A DNA stretch of 64,000 nt, from positions 1 to 64,000 of the forward strand of contig NZ_SUNH01000011.1 in the NCBI RefSeq assembly GCF_005048265.1, in the 5' to 3' direction. Numbering within the stretch: position 1 is the stretch's first letter; the number at the start of each line of letters is the position of its first letter. Source of the stretch: Paracoccus hibiscisoli (GTDB lineage: Bacteria; Pseudomonadota; Alphaproteobacteria; Rhodobacterales; Rhodobacteraceae). The position numbers and the translations under genes were made by a program. The notes beneath the pieces are model-generated. The model saw only the letters and a program-made list of their open reading frames with translations, did no database searches and was not told where the DNA came from. This document shows, one piece after another, positions 1-8,735 of this stretch.

Positions 1-214
1 CGAACAAAAACAGTTTGCCTTCAGCGGTCTGCGCCTCGGCGATGTCGATGTGAAAAACGCCGATGAGGTAGCGTTTGAACTTCTGCCGCTTCGGCTTGTC
101 GCCTTCCACGTCAAGCAGTCGAGAGATGCCGTGTCGCGTGCCGGGCACCGATGCAGCGCCGAGCGTGTCAGGTGCGGGATGGATGGCTGCAGGGCAGAGA
201 GGCGTTCTGCGCTA

Positions 215-237
215 CAAACGATCCCCCGGATCGTTTG
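215..237. repeat. Palindromic insert B in the transposase pseudogene
   Basis: A perfect inverted repeat: arms CAAACGATCC (215-224) and GGATCGTTTG (228-237) with a CCC loop. It lies in a segment of about 45 bases (roughly 209-255) that has no counterpart in intact transposases, between the codons for LLPL and the following ALQP-like segment. On the minus strand it would add residues like EFKREANDPGDRL and then a stop. The core ACGATCC...GGATCGT resembles the second palindrome in the same pseudogene, so both look like copies of one small repeat family. Confidence 0.65.
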
Positions 238-404
238 CTTCACGCTTGAACTCCAGCGGCAGCAGCGCGTGCCGCCTGAAAGCGACGATGGTCGCTTCCT
301 CGGCCTCGGTCAGGATCGTCGAGCGCGGTTCTCTCGGCCCGGTCTTGAGATCCTCAACCGTCTGTCGCTTGCGCCACTTCGCTACCGTCTTCTGGTTCGT
401 CGGG

Positions 405-427
405 AAAACGATTCACTGGATCGTTTT
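405..427. repeat. Palindromic insert A in the transposase pseudogene
   Basis: Arms AAAACGAT (405-412) and ATCGTTTT (420-427) around a nearly self-complementary centre, with one G-T wobble. It sits in an insert of about 40 bases (roughly 404-443) between the codons for SRELG and KTVAKW. On the minus strand it reads SEEDQKTIQ-stop-IVF in the transposase frame. A single G-to-A change explains the stop, so the ancestral insert would have been translated through (TGG instead of TGA). This is how protein-coding palindromic elements behave. Confidence 0.65.
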
Positions 428-643
428 CTGATCCTCCTCACTCCCCAACTCCCGGCTCAGCGTCGCGAGCGAAGCTTGCGATCATCCAGGCCAGGCCCTC
501 GGACCGATGGCGGGCCGGCCCTCGTTATTGCAGCTCTGACGGCGTGCGTGGTCGTGGCGCTTCCATGGCGAACCTGGCCCATAATGCTTCCTTGCCATTC
601 CTGAGAAAGAATCGCACCAACAAACCGTGGGACTGAACAACTA

Positions 644-895
644 GTGTTCTCTCTGCCGCTGCGGCTGGTGCCGCGTGCCAAGGTGCTGGTGCCGCTGGAT
701 TTCGTCAGCTTTGCGCTAATCGCCCTGGGGTTAGGGGGGCTGATCGCGGCCTTTGTACTGGGGCCGATCCACGACTGGACGGATGTGGCTTGGAGCGGCT
801 GAACGCTGGCCGGCGCCGTGGCCGCCCTGACCCTGGCCGTGGCGGTCGAGCTGAACCGCAGGGTGCCGCTTCTGGACATCCGCTTGCCAGCGTAG
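644..895 (+). pseudogene. MFS (DHA2/EmrB-type) efflux transporter remnant
   Basis: The frame beginning at 644 encodes PRAKVLVPLDFVSFALIALG, then GLIAAFVLGPIHDW and VPLLDIRL, the middle segment of 14-TM DHA2 drug exporters. Stops occur at 800-802 and 893-895. The first half of the transporter is missing (cut at the IS481 target site) and the second half is missing too, because the next codons belong to a HlyD adaptor. It is an internal fragment without function. Confidence 0.6.
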
Positions 896-1623
896 CTGGC
901 GCAGGTCCGCGCGCAGGTGTCGTGGGCCCTAGCCGCCCTGGCCGTGGCCCGGCAGGACGCCCGCGCGGCGCGTGCTGTGGCGCGGGCAGGGCAGGCGGTG
1001 GGCAATGCGGTGGCCTTCAGCCTAGTGAACGCCGAGGCGTAGGCGGCGTGGTCGGGGCGCCTACTGGATCGGGGTGTGACCTCGCGGTTGGCGTGCGATC
1101 AGGTGCGGCTGGCTCTGCGGCAGGCGCAGGCCACCCGCGTCTAGGCTCAGCTGGACGCCCGGACCGAGGCGGTCCGCACCGCCACCGTGGCACTGGATGC
1201 GCGCTGCGCCGAGATCGCGGGCGCGCCTGCGGCAGCGTCACTGGCCGGGATCGCGTTGGAGAACCGCGTGATCCTCGCGCCCGTCGATGGCGCCATGGGG
1301 CAGGGGGCTGTTCACGCGGGGCAATATGTCACCCCCGGCACCGCGGTGGTGCCCATGGCGGGACCGATCTGTGGGTCATGGCCGATTTCCATGCGACCGC
1401 GACGGCGGGCCTGCAGCCCGGCAGCGGGGCCAGCCTGACCATCGATGCCTTGCAGGATCGCCGGCTGCACGGGCAGGTGGACGCGCTGTCGCCCGCCTCG
1501 GCGTCAGAGTTCAGCCTGTTGGCAGGCGGCGCGGGCGGCGGCAATGTCACCACGATCGTACAGCGCCTGCCGGAGCGCATCCTGATCGACCCCGGTCCAG
1601 GACCGCGCGGGGATGCGGCCTAG
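896..1623 (+). pseudogene. HlyD/EmrA-type membrane fusion protein remnant
   Basis: It continues in the same frame as the MFS remnant. It shows the coiled-coil region, then the lipoyl and barrel region typical of EmrA adaptors (ILAPVDGAMGQGAVHAGQYV, TPGTAVVP), and after a frameshift near 1360 the end DLWVMADFHATATAGLQPGS, VDALSPASASEFSLL, IVQRLPERILIDPG. In-frame stops near 1038 and 1141 and the frameshift make it non-functional. The MFS and adaptor fragments were probably one EmrAB-like efflux locus, partly deleted and now decaying. Confidence 0.65.
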
Positions 1624-1650
1624 CATGTCGGTGGTGGTGCGGGCGGATGG

Positions 1651-3057
1651 CTAGGGGGCAAAGGCCTCGCTTGTGCCGCGGGCCAGGTGGGCGCCCTGGG
1701 GGTCGCCGCAGGGGCGGCCGTCCTGCGCGATGGTCTGCCCGCGCAGCAGGGTGCGGACCGGCCAGCCGGTGATCTGCAGCCCCTCATAGGGGGTATAGTC
1801 GCAGCCGTGGTTCAGGTCGGCCTGTCGGATTTGGCGCGTCAGGGTGGGGTCCCACAGCGTCAGGTCGGCATCCGCGCCGATGGCGATACTGCCCTTTTGC
1901 GGGTAGAGGCCATAGAGCCGCGCCGGGTTGGTCGAGGTCAGCGCCACGAAGCGTTGCAGGCTGATGCGGCCCTTGCTGACGCCTTCGGAGAAGAGGATCG
2001 GCAGGCGGGTTTCCACCCCTGGAATGCCGTTCGGCACGTATTTGAACGAGGACCTTGCGCGGGGCGTGTCCTTGCCGGTGGCGTCGATGCGGAACGGGCA
2101 GTGGTCCGAGGAGAAGATGTCGAAGGTCCCGTCCCGCAGCCCCTGCCAGATCGCCGCCTGGCTATCTGCGTCGCGCGGGGGAGGGGAGCAGACATACCGT
2201 GCGCCGTCGAAATCCATGTCCAGCCCGCGCAGGTCATCGGCGGTCAGGGTGATGTATTGGGGGCAGGTCTCGGCGTGAACCTTGAGGCCGCGGGCGCGGG
2301 CCCATTGGATCTGCTCCATCGGGTCGCGGCCCGAGACGTGGACGATCACCACCGGCACGTCGATCAGCTGGGCGTGGCTGATGGCGCGGTGCGTGGCCTC
2401 GCGTTCGGCGATCTGGGCATGGGCCTGGCCGTGATAATAGGGCGCGGTGCGACCCTCGGCCTCAAGGCGGCGGGTCAGGTGGCGGATGGCGTCATGGCCC
2501 TCGGCATGGACCATGACCAGGGCGCGTTCGCGGCGTGCCACCTCGAACACGTCCAGGATCTGGGCGTCGTTCAGCACCAGGTCGTCATAGGTCATGAAGA
2601 CCTTGAACGAGGTATAGCCGTCGCGCACCAGCGCGGGCAGCTCCTGCCCCAGCACCTGCGGGGTGGGGTCGCTGACGATCAGGTGGAAGGACACGTCGGT
2701 GTGACAGTTGCCCTGCGCCTTGCGGTGATAATCCTCGACGCAGGCGCGCAGCGACTGGCCCCGGATCTGCAGCGCAAAGGGCAGCACGGTCGTGTTGCCC
2801 CCCGCCGCCGCCGACCTTGTGCCGCTGGCAAAATCGTCCGCCATGGTCGTGCCGTCCGAGGTCGGCTGGTCCAGATGCACATGCGCGTCGATCCCGCCGG
2901 GCAGGACCAGCAGGCCGGTGGCGTCGATCCGGTCGGCGCCGGACAGATTGTGGCCGATCTGCGCGATGCGCCCGTCGCGGATGCCGATATCGGCGGCATA
3001 GGTGTCGGCGGCGGTGACGACCGTGCCGCCCGCGATGACCAGATCCAGCCCGCTCAT
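1651..3057 (-). CDS. hydA: Dihydropyrimidinase / D-hydantoinase
   Basis: Cyclic amidohydrolase of 468 aa that opens hydantoin or dihydropyrimidine rings to N-carbamyl products in the cytoplasm. Visible family motifs are the metal-binding GGIDAHVHLD (residues about 54-63), the SFKVFMTYD segment whose Lys is normally carboxylated to bridge the two metals, later metal ligands HAEGHDAI and HVSGRDPMEQI, and FSSDHCPF near the active site. Length is normal for the family. It overlaps the preceding PLP enzyme gene by 4 bases (ATGA), so the two are translationally coupled, downstream of an amino-acid ABC importer. The true substrate may be a hydantoin-like compound rather than a pyrimidine; the sequence does not decide this. 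Confidence 0.85.
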   Translation of the reverse strand: MSGLDLVIAGGTVVTAADTYAADIGIRDGRIAQIGHNLSGADRIDATGLLVLPGGIDAHVHLDQPTSDGTTMADDFASGTRSAAAGGNTTVLPFALQIRGQSLRACVEDYHRKAQGNCHTDVSFHLIVSDPTPQVLGQELPALVRDGYTSFKVFMTYDDLVLNDAQILDVFEVARRERALVMVHAEGHDAIRHLTRRLEAEGRTAPYYHGQAHAQIAEREATHRAISHAQLIDVPVVIVHVSGRDPMEQIQWARARGLKVHAETCPQYITLTADDLRGLDMDFDGARYVCSPPPRDADSQAAIWQGLRDGTFDIFSSDHCPFRIDATGKDTPRARSSFKYVPNGIPGVETRLPILFSEGVSKGRISLQRFVALTSTNPARLYGLYPQKGSIAIGADADLTLWDPTLTRQIRQADLNHGCDYTPYEGLQITGWPVRTLLRGQTIAQDGRPCGDPQGAHLARGTSEAFAP

Positions 3058-4283
3058 GCGACGATCCGGGCCAGCGCATCGGTCAGGCGGTCGACCTGAT
3101 CCAGCGTGTTGTAATGGACCATCGACACGCGCAGCACGCCGCCGTCCTGATCCTCACCCAGATGCTCGACCAGGCGGCGCGAATGGAAATCGCCGAACCG
3201 CATGGCGATGCCGTGATCGTCCATCGTGCGGGCGACCGTGCCTGAATCGACACCGTCGAACTTGAAGGCGATGGTGGGCACGCGGGTGCTGTCGCGGTTG
3301 ACCGGCTGGCCCATGACGCGGCAATCGTTGCGCGCCGACAGCCAGGCCAGCAGGCGGTCGGTCAGCGCATCCTCCTGCGCGGTGATCAGATCGAAGGCGG
3401 CCTCCAGCAGGGCGCGGTCGTCGCCCGTGGCGCCGTGATGGCGGGCCAGATCGGTCAGATAGGCCAGGATGCCGTCGGTGGCGAAGGCCGCCTCATAGCT
3501 GGGGTTGCCGGGCTCCAGCTTGGCAGACACCTTATCCTTGCCGTAGAAATAGTGATACAGCCCGTCCAGGTCGGCCAACAGGTCGTATTTGCCATACATC
3601 AGCGCGCCATGCGGGCCGTAGGCCTTGTAGAGGCTGAAGACATAGTAATCGACATCCCAGGCCTGCACGTCGATCAGCCGGTGCGGCGCATAGGCGACCG
3701 CATCGACGCAGATCCGCGCGCCGTGATCATGGACGAAGCGCGCGAAATCCGCGATGGGATGGACCTGGCCCAGGATGTTGGACACATGCGTCACGCAGAC
3801 CAGCCGGGTGCGGTCGGTCATCAGCGGGGCCAGATCGGCCAGCTGCAGGTCTATCGTGTCCGCGTTCAGCGGCCAGACCTTGAGGGTGACGCCGAACTCC
3901 TCCAGCCGGGTCCAGGGGCCGATGTTGCTTTCGTGGTCGGCCATGGTGACGATGACCTCGTCGCCGGGGGCGAACTGGCGGCGCATGGCCTGCATCAGGT
4001 TGCCCATCAGCACCGTGGTCGAGGGGCCGAACACGATCTCTTCGGGGCGGGCGGCGTTGACCAGCGTGGCGGCGGCGCGACGGCCCGCCATCAGCGCCTC
4101 GGCGGCGGCTTGTGATACCGCATAGCTGCCGCCGATCTGGACGTTCCTGTGGGTCAGAAACTCGACCATGCGGTCCAGCGCGGGCTGGGCGATCTGCGAT
4201 CCGCCGGCATTGTCGAAAAACACCCAGTCCTGCGTCAGGCCGGGGAATTGGGACTGCACATAGGCGATGTCCAGCTGTGTCAT
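3054..4283 (-). CDS. Class V aminotransferase, cysteine desulfurase-like
   Basis: PLP-dependent fold-type I enzyme of 409 aa. It starts with DWVFFDNAGGSQIAQPAL, the N-terminal substrate-binding part of the NifS/CsdA superfamily, and carries VDYYVFSLYKAYGPHG, where the Lys after SLY is the expected Schiff-base residue. It belongs to the branch often named 'cysteine desulfurase-like protein' (VC1184 type), whose physiological substrate is not settled, so sulfur removal should not be assumed. It is co-transcribed with the hydantoinase (4-base overlap) and the amino-acid importer (12 bases between coding regions). That suggests catabolism of an imported amino acid or N,S-heterocycle rather than Fe-S cluster assembly; no suf or isc genes lie nearby. 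Confidence 0.8.
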   Translation of the reverse strand: MTQLDIAYVQSQFPGLTQDWVFFDNAGGSQIAQPALDRMVEFLTHRNVQIGGSYAVSQAAAEALMAGRRAAATLVNAARPEEIVFGPSTTVLMGNLMQAMRRQFAPGDEVIVTMADHESNIGPWTRLEEFGVTLKVWPLNADTIDLQLADLAPLMTDRTRLVCVTHVSNILGQVHPIADFARFVHDHGARICVDAVAYAPHRLIDVQAWDVDYYVFSLYKAYGPHGALMYGKYDLLADLDGLYHYFYGKDKVSAKLEPGNPSYEAAFATDGILAYLTDLARHHGATGDDRALLEAAFDLITAQEDALTDRLLAWLSARNDCRVMGQPVNRDSTRVPTIAFKFDGVDSGTVARTMDDHGIAMRFGDFHSRRLVEHLGEDQDGGVLRVSMVHYNTLDQVDRLTDALARIVA

Positions 4284-4295
4284 CGGGGTGGTCCT

Positions 4296-5033
<738 letters not shown>

Positions 5034-5034
5034 C

Positions 5035-5712
5035 TTAGCGCCCCGGTGCCGAAAAACGGCGTTCCATGCGCGACACCAGCGCGACCAGCGGCCACAGGAA
5101 CGCAATATAGATCGCCGCCGCCACGATCAGCGGCGTGGGATTGGCGGCCAGCGCCTGCGCCTGCGTCGCCTGTTTCAGCAGGTCGGGCATGGCGACGACG
5201 GATGCCAGCGCGGTGTCCTTGACCACGTTGATCGAATTGTTGGTCAGCGGCGGAATGACGATCCGCACCGCCTGCGGCAGGATCACGTCGGCCATGGTCT
5301 GGCGGCCGCTGAGGCCCAGGGCGGCCGAGGCCTCGAACTGGCCCTTGGGAATCGCCTCGATGCCCGCGCGAAAGATCTCGGCGGTGTAGGCGCCGGACAC
5401 CAGAGTCAGCGCGCTCATCGCCGACAGGAACGGCGACAGGCGCAGGCCCACGAAGGGCAGGGCGTAATAGACGATGATCAGCAGGACCAGCAGCGGGATC
5501 GACCGGAAGATGTCGATATAGAGCCGCGTGACGAACCGCACGGGCGCCGGCCCGTACAGGCGCGCCATCGCCAGCCCCAGGCCCAGCACCAGCCCCGCGA
5601 CGATGCTGGCCGCCCCCAGCTGCAGCGTGATCCACAGACCCTGCAGCAGCATGGGAAAGGTGCGCCGCATCACATCGGCGTTCAGGAAGGTGTCGAAAAT
5701 ATCCATGTGCAT
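5035..5712 (-). CDS. Amino-acid ABC transporter permease (HisM/GlnP family)
   Basis: Inner-membrane permease of 225 aa with several hydrophobic spans and the family EAA-type loop ([20 protein letters not shown]). It has the short N-terminal periplasmic segment typical of His/Glu/Gln-type permeases. One permease is encoded, so the transporter probably uses a homodimer. It lies between the binding protein (39 bases upstream) and the ATPase (1 base downstream). Confidence 0.9.
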   Translation of the reverse strand: MHMDIFDTFLNADVMRRTFPMLLQGLWITLQLGAASIVAGLVLGLGLAMARLYGPAPVRFVTRLYIDIFRSIPLLVLLIIVYYALPFVGLRLSPFLSAMSALTLVSGAYTAEIFRAGIEAIPKGQFEASAALGLSGRQTMADVILPQAVRIVIPPLTNNSINVVKDTALASVVAMPDLLKQATQAQALAANPTPLIVAAAIYIAFLWPLVALVSRMERRFSAPGR

Positions 5713-5751
5713 CCTTTCGGGTCCGGGACGGGCCCGGACCCGGGTGTCGGA

Positions 5752-6546
5752 TCAGTCCAGCGACGGCATCGGCAGGACGGTGACGGTCGAGGAATCCGCA
5801 TCGGGGGCCACGCCGAACCACTTTTCGTGCAGCTGCGCCAGCACGCCCTCGGTCTTGAGGTCGTCCAGAACGGCGTTGACCTGGGTCGCCAGTTCGGCGT
5901 CCTTGGCGAACATCATCGAATATTTCTCTCCGGTGGGGATGCGTTCGACCACGGCCAGCTGCGGCTTGTCCACGACGTAATATTGCAGCGCCGGGATGTC
6001 CGAGATGTATCCGTCGATCCGGCCCGCCTGCAGGTCCAGCATCGCGGGGGCCAGCCCCTCATAGCGGCGGATGTCCGAGAATCCGTATTCGGCCTGGTTC
6101 TCGGTCGCCCACATGTCGCCGGTCGATCCGGTGTCGACGCCGACCACCTTGCCCTCCATCTCGGCCAGGGATTGCGGGCCCTCGGCCAGGGCGGTCAGCG
6201 ACTGGTCGCTGTCGTAATAGGGCTGGGCGAAGGTCACCGATTCCAGGCGCGCGTCGGTGATGGTGATCGAGCTGGTGGCGATGTCGATCCGCCCGGACTG
6301 CACGGCCGAGAACAGCCCGTTGAAGGGGATGTTCACCGTCTCGACCTCGGCGCCCATGCGCTCGGCCACGGCGGCGACCAGGTCGATCTCGAAGCCGACG
6401 AACTCTCCGGCATCGTCCTGAAACTCCCACGGGACGTTGCCGATATTGGCGCCCACCGTCAGTGTCTGCTGGGCCGCCGCCGACAGGGCCGACCCCGCCA
6501 TCAGGGCCAGCGCCAGCGCCGTGGTCCGCATTCCGTGTCCGAACAT
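5752..6546 (-). CDS. Amino-acid ABC transporter substrate-binding protein (family 3)
   Basis: Periplasmic binding protein of 264 aa. The Sec signal peptide is RTTALALALMAGSALSAAAQ, and the mature part starts near TLTVGANIGNVPWEFQDDAG, the usual beginning of SBP_bac_3 proteins. The family signature FEIDLVAAVAERMG is present, with the ligand-contact segment ATSSITITDARLESVTF. The start ATG at 6546 is preceded by GGGAGA at good distance; an internal ATG five codons on is a less likely alternative. It is the first gene of the operon, divergent from the FadR-type regulator. Ligand unknown. Confidence 0.9.
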   Translation of the reverse strand: MFGHGMRTTALALALMAGSALSAAAQQTLTVGANIGNVPWEFQDDAGEFVGFEIDLVAAVAERMGAEVETVNIPFNGLFSAVQSGRIDIATSSITITDARLESVTFAQPYYDSDQSLTALAEGPQSLAEMEGKVVGVDTGSTGDMWATENQAEYGFSDIRRYEGLAPAMLDLQAGRIDGYISDIPALQYYVVDKPQLAVVERIPTGEKYSMMFAKDAELATQVNAVLDDLKTEGVLAQLHEKWFGVAPDADSSTVTVLPMPSLD

Positions 6547-6577
6547 GATAGTCTCCCCGTCTTTGTGATTCTGGATT

Positions 6578-6601
6578 GACCGGACTAACCGGTCTGACCA
6601 G
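6578..6601. promoter_or_regulatory. Candidate operator of the FadR-type regulator
   Basis: In the divergent interval between the binding-protein gene and the GntR gene lie two overlapping partial palindromes. ACCGG...CCGGT spans 6579-6593, and GGTCTGACC (6591-6599) reads TGGTCAGACC on the minus strand. The latter resembles the TGGTNNGACC half of FadR-subfamily operators. The position, about 32 bases upstream of the binding-protein start, suits repression of the importer operon. No binding data; inferred from pattern and place. Confidence 0.45.
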
Positions 6602-6695
6602 TATCAAGCCACGGGTCGATCCGGTTTGCAATGGTCGTGGTTCCTGTGCAGAGGGATGGTGGATCGGGTGCCAACGGAAAGGGCAGTGCGGGGTG

Positions 6696-7379
6696 ATGTG
6701 GGACAAGGGGCCTGTGACGCAGACGATCGCGCGTCGCCTGCAAGAGATGATCCGGTCGGGCGAGCTCAAGGCGGGGCAAAAGCTGCCATCGCAGCGGGTG
6801 CTGTCGGAGCAGCTGAACGTGTCGCGCCCGTCGCTGCGCGAGGCGCTGCTGACGCTGGAGACGTTGGGCCTGGTGCAGACCCTGCCCGCGCGCGGGACGT
6901 TCGTTCTGGACCCGGCGGCGCGGCCGTCGCAGACGACCTGGCGCTATGACGATGCGCATGATCTGCGCGACGTGTTTCAGTCCCGCCTGCTGATCGAGGC
7001 AGAGCTGTGCCGCCTGGCCGCGGGCGCCATCGCGCCTGCGGCGCTGGACACCCTGCGCGCCGCCGCGACGGCGTTCGAGGCGGCGTGGAACGCGGGCGAT
7101 CTGGTGGCCCATGTCGAGGCCGATCTGGCCTTTCACCGCGCCATCGCGCAGGCCTGTCCGAACCGGATGCTGGCGCAGCTGTATCAGACCGTCCAGCAAT
7201 TGCTGACCGAGACGCAGCGCCAGCCCATTCCGAACACCGACCCGGACCGCATGCGCCAGTCCATCGCCGAACATCACGCCATCATCGCCGCGCTGGCCCG
7301 CGCCGATGCCTCCGCCGCGGAGGCTGCGATGCGCGATCACATCCGCAACACCGCCCGTTGCGCTGGCGTCAGCGTCTGA
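6696..7379 (+). CDS. FadR-subfamily GntR transcriptional regulator
   Basis: DNA-binding regulator of 227 aa. The N-terminal winged helix is TQTIARRLQEMIRSGELKAG, followed by LPSQRVLSEQLNVSRPSLRE. The all-helical FCD effector domain contains the metal or ligand-binding residues expected in VEADLAFHRAIAQACPNRM and IAEHHAIIAALARAD. Start 6696 (MWDKGPVTQ) is chosen because upstream in-frame codons show no homology. It is divergent from the amino-acid importer/hydantoinase operon, so it probably represses that operon until the substrate or a catabolite is present. Confidence 0.85.
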   Translation: MWDKGPVTQTIARRLQEMIRSGELKAGQKLPSQRVLSEQLNVSRPSLREALLTLETLGLVQTLPARGTFVLDPAARPSQTTWRYDDAHDLRDVFQSRLLIEAELCRLAAGAIAPAALDTLRAAATAFEAAWNAGDLVAHVEADLAFHRAIAQACPNRMLAQLYQTVQQLLTETQRQPIPNTDPDRMRQSIAEHHAIIAALARADASAAEAAMRDHIRNTARCAGVSV

Positions 7380-7410
7380 CATGATGGGGCGATGCGGCAC
7401 CGGGGGACAG

Positions 7411-7917
7411 ATGCGGGCGGGATTGTGGAAAGGCGCGCGGCGGCAGGCGGCGCTGTGCGCGGTGCTGGTGCTGGCGGGCTGCGGCGGGTTCGGGCGGCCA
7501 AGCGCGCAGGAATGCATGGAGCGGGCGATGTATTTCGAATCGAACCGCTCCAGCCGCGACGGGATGATCGCGGTGGGCCATGTGGTGATGAACCGGGTGC
7601 GGTCGGGCGATTACCCTGGATCGGTCTGTGGGGTGGTCGCGCAGCGCAACCAGTTCGCGCCCGGCGTCATGTCGCGCCGCATGGACCCGCGTCAGGCGGG
7701 GCTGGTCCGCGAGGCCGCGCGCTCGGTCCTGCGCGGAGAGCGGCATCCGCTGGTGGGCAATGCGCAATTCTTTCACGCGGCCAGCTATCGGGCGGGTTAC
7801 AACAACATGCATTACGTCGTGACGACCGGCGGTAACGCGTTTTATGAACGCCGCCCGCCCGCGCTGGTGACGCGCCCGGTCCCGCCGCCGCCCCTTGAGG
7901 GCATCACGCGGCGATAG
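7411..7917 (+). CDS. Cell wall hydrolase (SleB-type) lipoprotein
   Basis: Product of about 168 aa with a lipoprotein signal peptide (AALCAVLVLAGCGG, lipobox LAGC). It is followed by a Hydrolase_2/SleB domain: CMERAMYFESNRSSRDGMIA with the catalytic Glu of the YFE motif, VGHVVMNRVRSGDYP, VCGVVAQRNQF. The family cleaves peptidoglycan as a lytic transglycosylase or amidase. Start 7411 follows GGGGGA; an ATG at 7381 would add ten residues before the signal peptide. It is an outer-membrane-anchored or periplasmic enzyme. Confidence 0.8.
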   Translation: MRAGLWKGARRQAALCAVLVLAGCGGFGRPSAQECMERAMYFESNRSSRDGMIAVGHVVMNRVRSGDYPGSVCGVVAQRNQFAPGVMSRRMDPRQAGLVREAARSVLRGERHPLVGNAQFFHAASYRAGYNNMHYVVTTGGNAFYERRPPALVTRPVPPPPLEGITRR

Positions 7918-7934
7918 GGCGCAGCGGTTTTGCC

Positions 7935-7960
7935 GGAACAAGGCGCGGTCGCTTGGGGTT
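7935..7960 (+). promoter_or_regulatory. EcfG-type stress promoter for the 52-residue protein
   Basis: GGAAC (7935-7939), 17 bases, GGTT (7957-7960), ending 36 bases before the ATG at 7997. This matches the alphaproteobacterial EcfG general-stress promoter (GGAAC, N16-17, CGTT) except for the first base of the -10 box. Two promoters of the same form occur at 11071-11218, which supports it. Confidence 0.6.
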
Positions 7961-7996
7961 TGGCGTGGACAGCCCCCGAGCAGGAAGGACCGCGCC

Positions 7997-8155
7997 ATGA
8001 CCACCGACCCCAAGGACCATCCCACGCCCTCTGACAAGGACCAGCCGGATCGCCGCAACAAGCAGGGGGAGCATCACGGTGTGCCCCATTCCCCCGAAGA
8101 ATTCGACACCCAGAACCCCGCCAAGCTGAAGCGCGACCCCGACGACAAGGCCTGA
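7997..8155 (+). CDS. Small hydrophilic protein of unknown function
   Basis: A 52-residue, highly charged protein (MTTDPKDHPTPSDKDQPDRR...) rich in Asp, Lys, Pro and His, with no hydrophobic core, probably disordered. The start is supported by AGGAAGGA a few bases upstream. An EcfG-type promoter lies just before it, so it is probably made in the general stress response. It could be a small stress-protective protein, but I recognise no family. Confidence 0.6.
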   Translation: MTTDPKDHPTPSDKDQPDRRNKQGEHHGVPHSPEEFDTQNPAKLKRDPDDKA

Positions 8156-8162
8156 CGCCCCC

Positions 8163-8735
8163 GTGGCGTTTCAGGACCAGACCGCCCCGCGATACCCCGC
8201 GCTGCAGTCGGACATCGCCAAGGCGTTGGCGGTGGTGGTCGCGTCCATTGCGGTCACGCTGGCCTATTTCGCGGTGCTGGACCGGCCTTGGGGCTGCGAT
8301 TGCGGGCGCCTTTGGGCGATGCCGGGCGAACCCGCACTGAATTCGCGGGTCATGCTGGACCCCTATTCCGCGCTGCACCTGATCTTTGGCGCGGTGCTGG
8401 CGCTGATCCTGCGGCGGGTGCGGCCGGGTTGGAGCGGCTGGACCATCCTGGCCGTCGTCGTTGCCGGCAGCACCGTGTGGGAAGTGGTCGAGAACCTGCC
8501 CTCCAGCATCCGTCTGTTCGGCTATGAGGCGGGCGATCCGCTGTCCTATGAGGGCGACAGTCGCCTGAACGCGCTGGCCGATACCGCCAGCGCCGCCCTG
8601 GGTGCGGTTCTGGCGCGGGGGCTGTCGGGGCGGGTCGTGCTGGCGGTCGCGGCCGTGACCGAACTGGGCCTGTCGCTATGGATCAACGACGGCTTTGCGA
8701 TCGCGACCCTGCGTGCCATGGGCCAGTTCGTCTGA
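8163..8735 (+). CDS. DUF2585 (UPF0314) family membrane protein
   Basis: A 190-residue protein with about four hydrophobic segments. Family features seen are the Cys-containing loop DRPWGCDCGRLWAMPGE, NSRVMLDPYSALHLIFGAVL, TVWEVVENLPSSIRLFGYE, and DSRLNALADTASAALGAVLA. The start is a GTG seven bases after the small stress gene. Function is unknown for the family. Its last 60 bases overlap the convergent glycosyltransferase gene, so one of the two 3' ends may have shifted. Confidence 0.7.
   Translation: MAFQDQTAPRYPALQSDIAKALAVVVASIAVTLAYFAVLDRPWGCDCGRLWAMPGEPALNSRVMLDPYSALHLIFGAVLALILRRVRPGWSGWTILAVVVAGSTVWEVVENLPSSIRLFGYEAGDPLSYEGDSRLNALADTASAALGAVLARGLSGRVVLAVAAVTELGLSLWINDGFAIATLRAMGQFV

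Larger units (their letters stand above)
1..582 (-). pseudogene. IS481-family transposase, frameshifted and interrupted by two palindromic inserts
   Basis: Reading the minus strand from the ATG at 580-582 gives MGQVRHGSATTTHAV, the usual start of this transposase subgroup. Later frames give an HTH piece (SQASLATLSRELG), the linker KWRKRQTVEDLKTGPREP, and LLDVEGDKPKRQKFKRYLIG leading to FHIDIAEAQTAEGK, the start of the rve-type DDE domain. These pieces lie in different frames, with in-frame stops. Two inserts of roughly 40 bases, each centred on a palindrome (215-237 and 405-427), break the homology. The catalytic C-terminal part is outside the window. It cannot make an active transposase. Confidence 0.8.
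1..639 (-). mobile_element. IS481-family insertion sequence, one end only
   Basis: The remnant runs off the left edge of the window. Its right boundary is set by an end reading TGAACA on the plus strand (TGTTCAGTCCCACGG on the minus strand), a terminal sequence I associate with this IS481 subgroup. It is followed at once by ACTAGT at 640-645, which fits the NCTAGN target known for IS481. The transposase inside is broken. The other terminus and the second copy of the target lie outside the window. The element sits directly upstream of a decayed efflux locus and may have helped break it. Confidence 0.75.
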
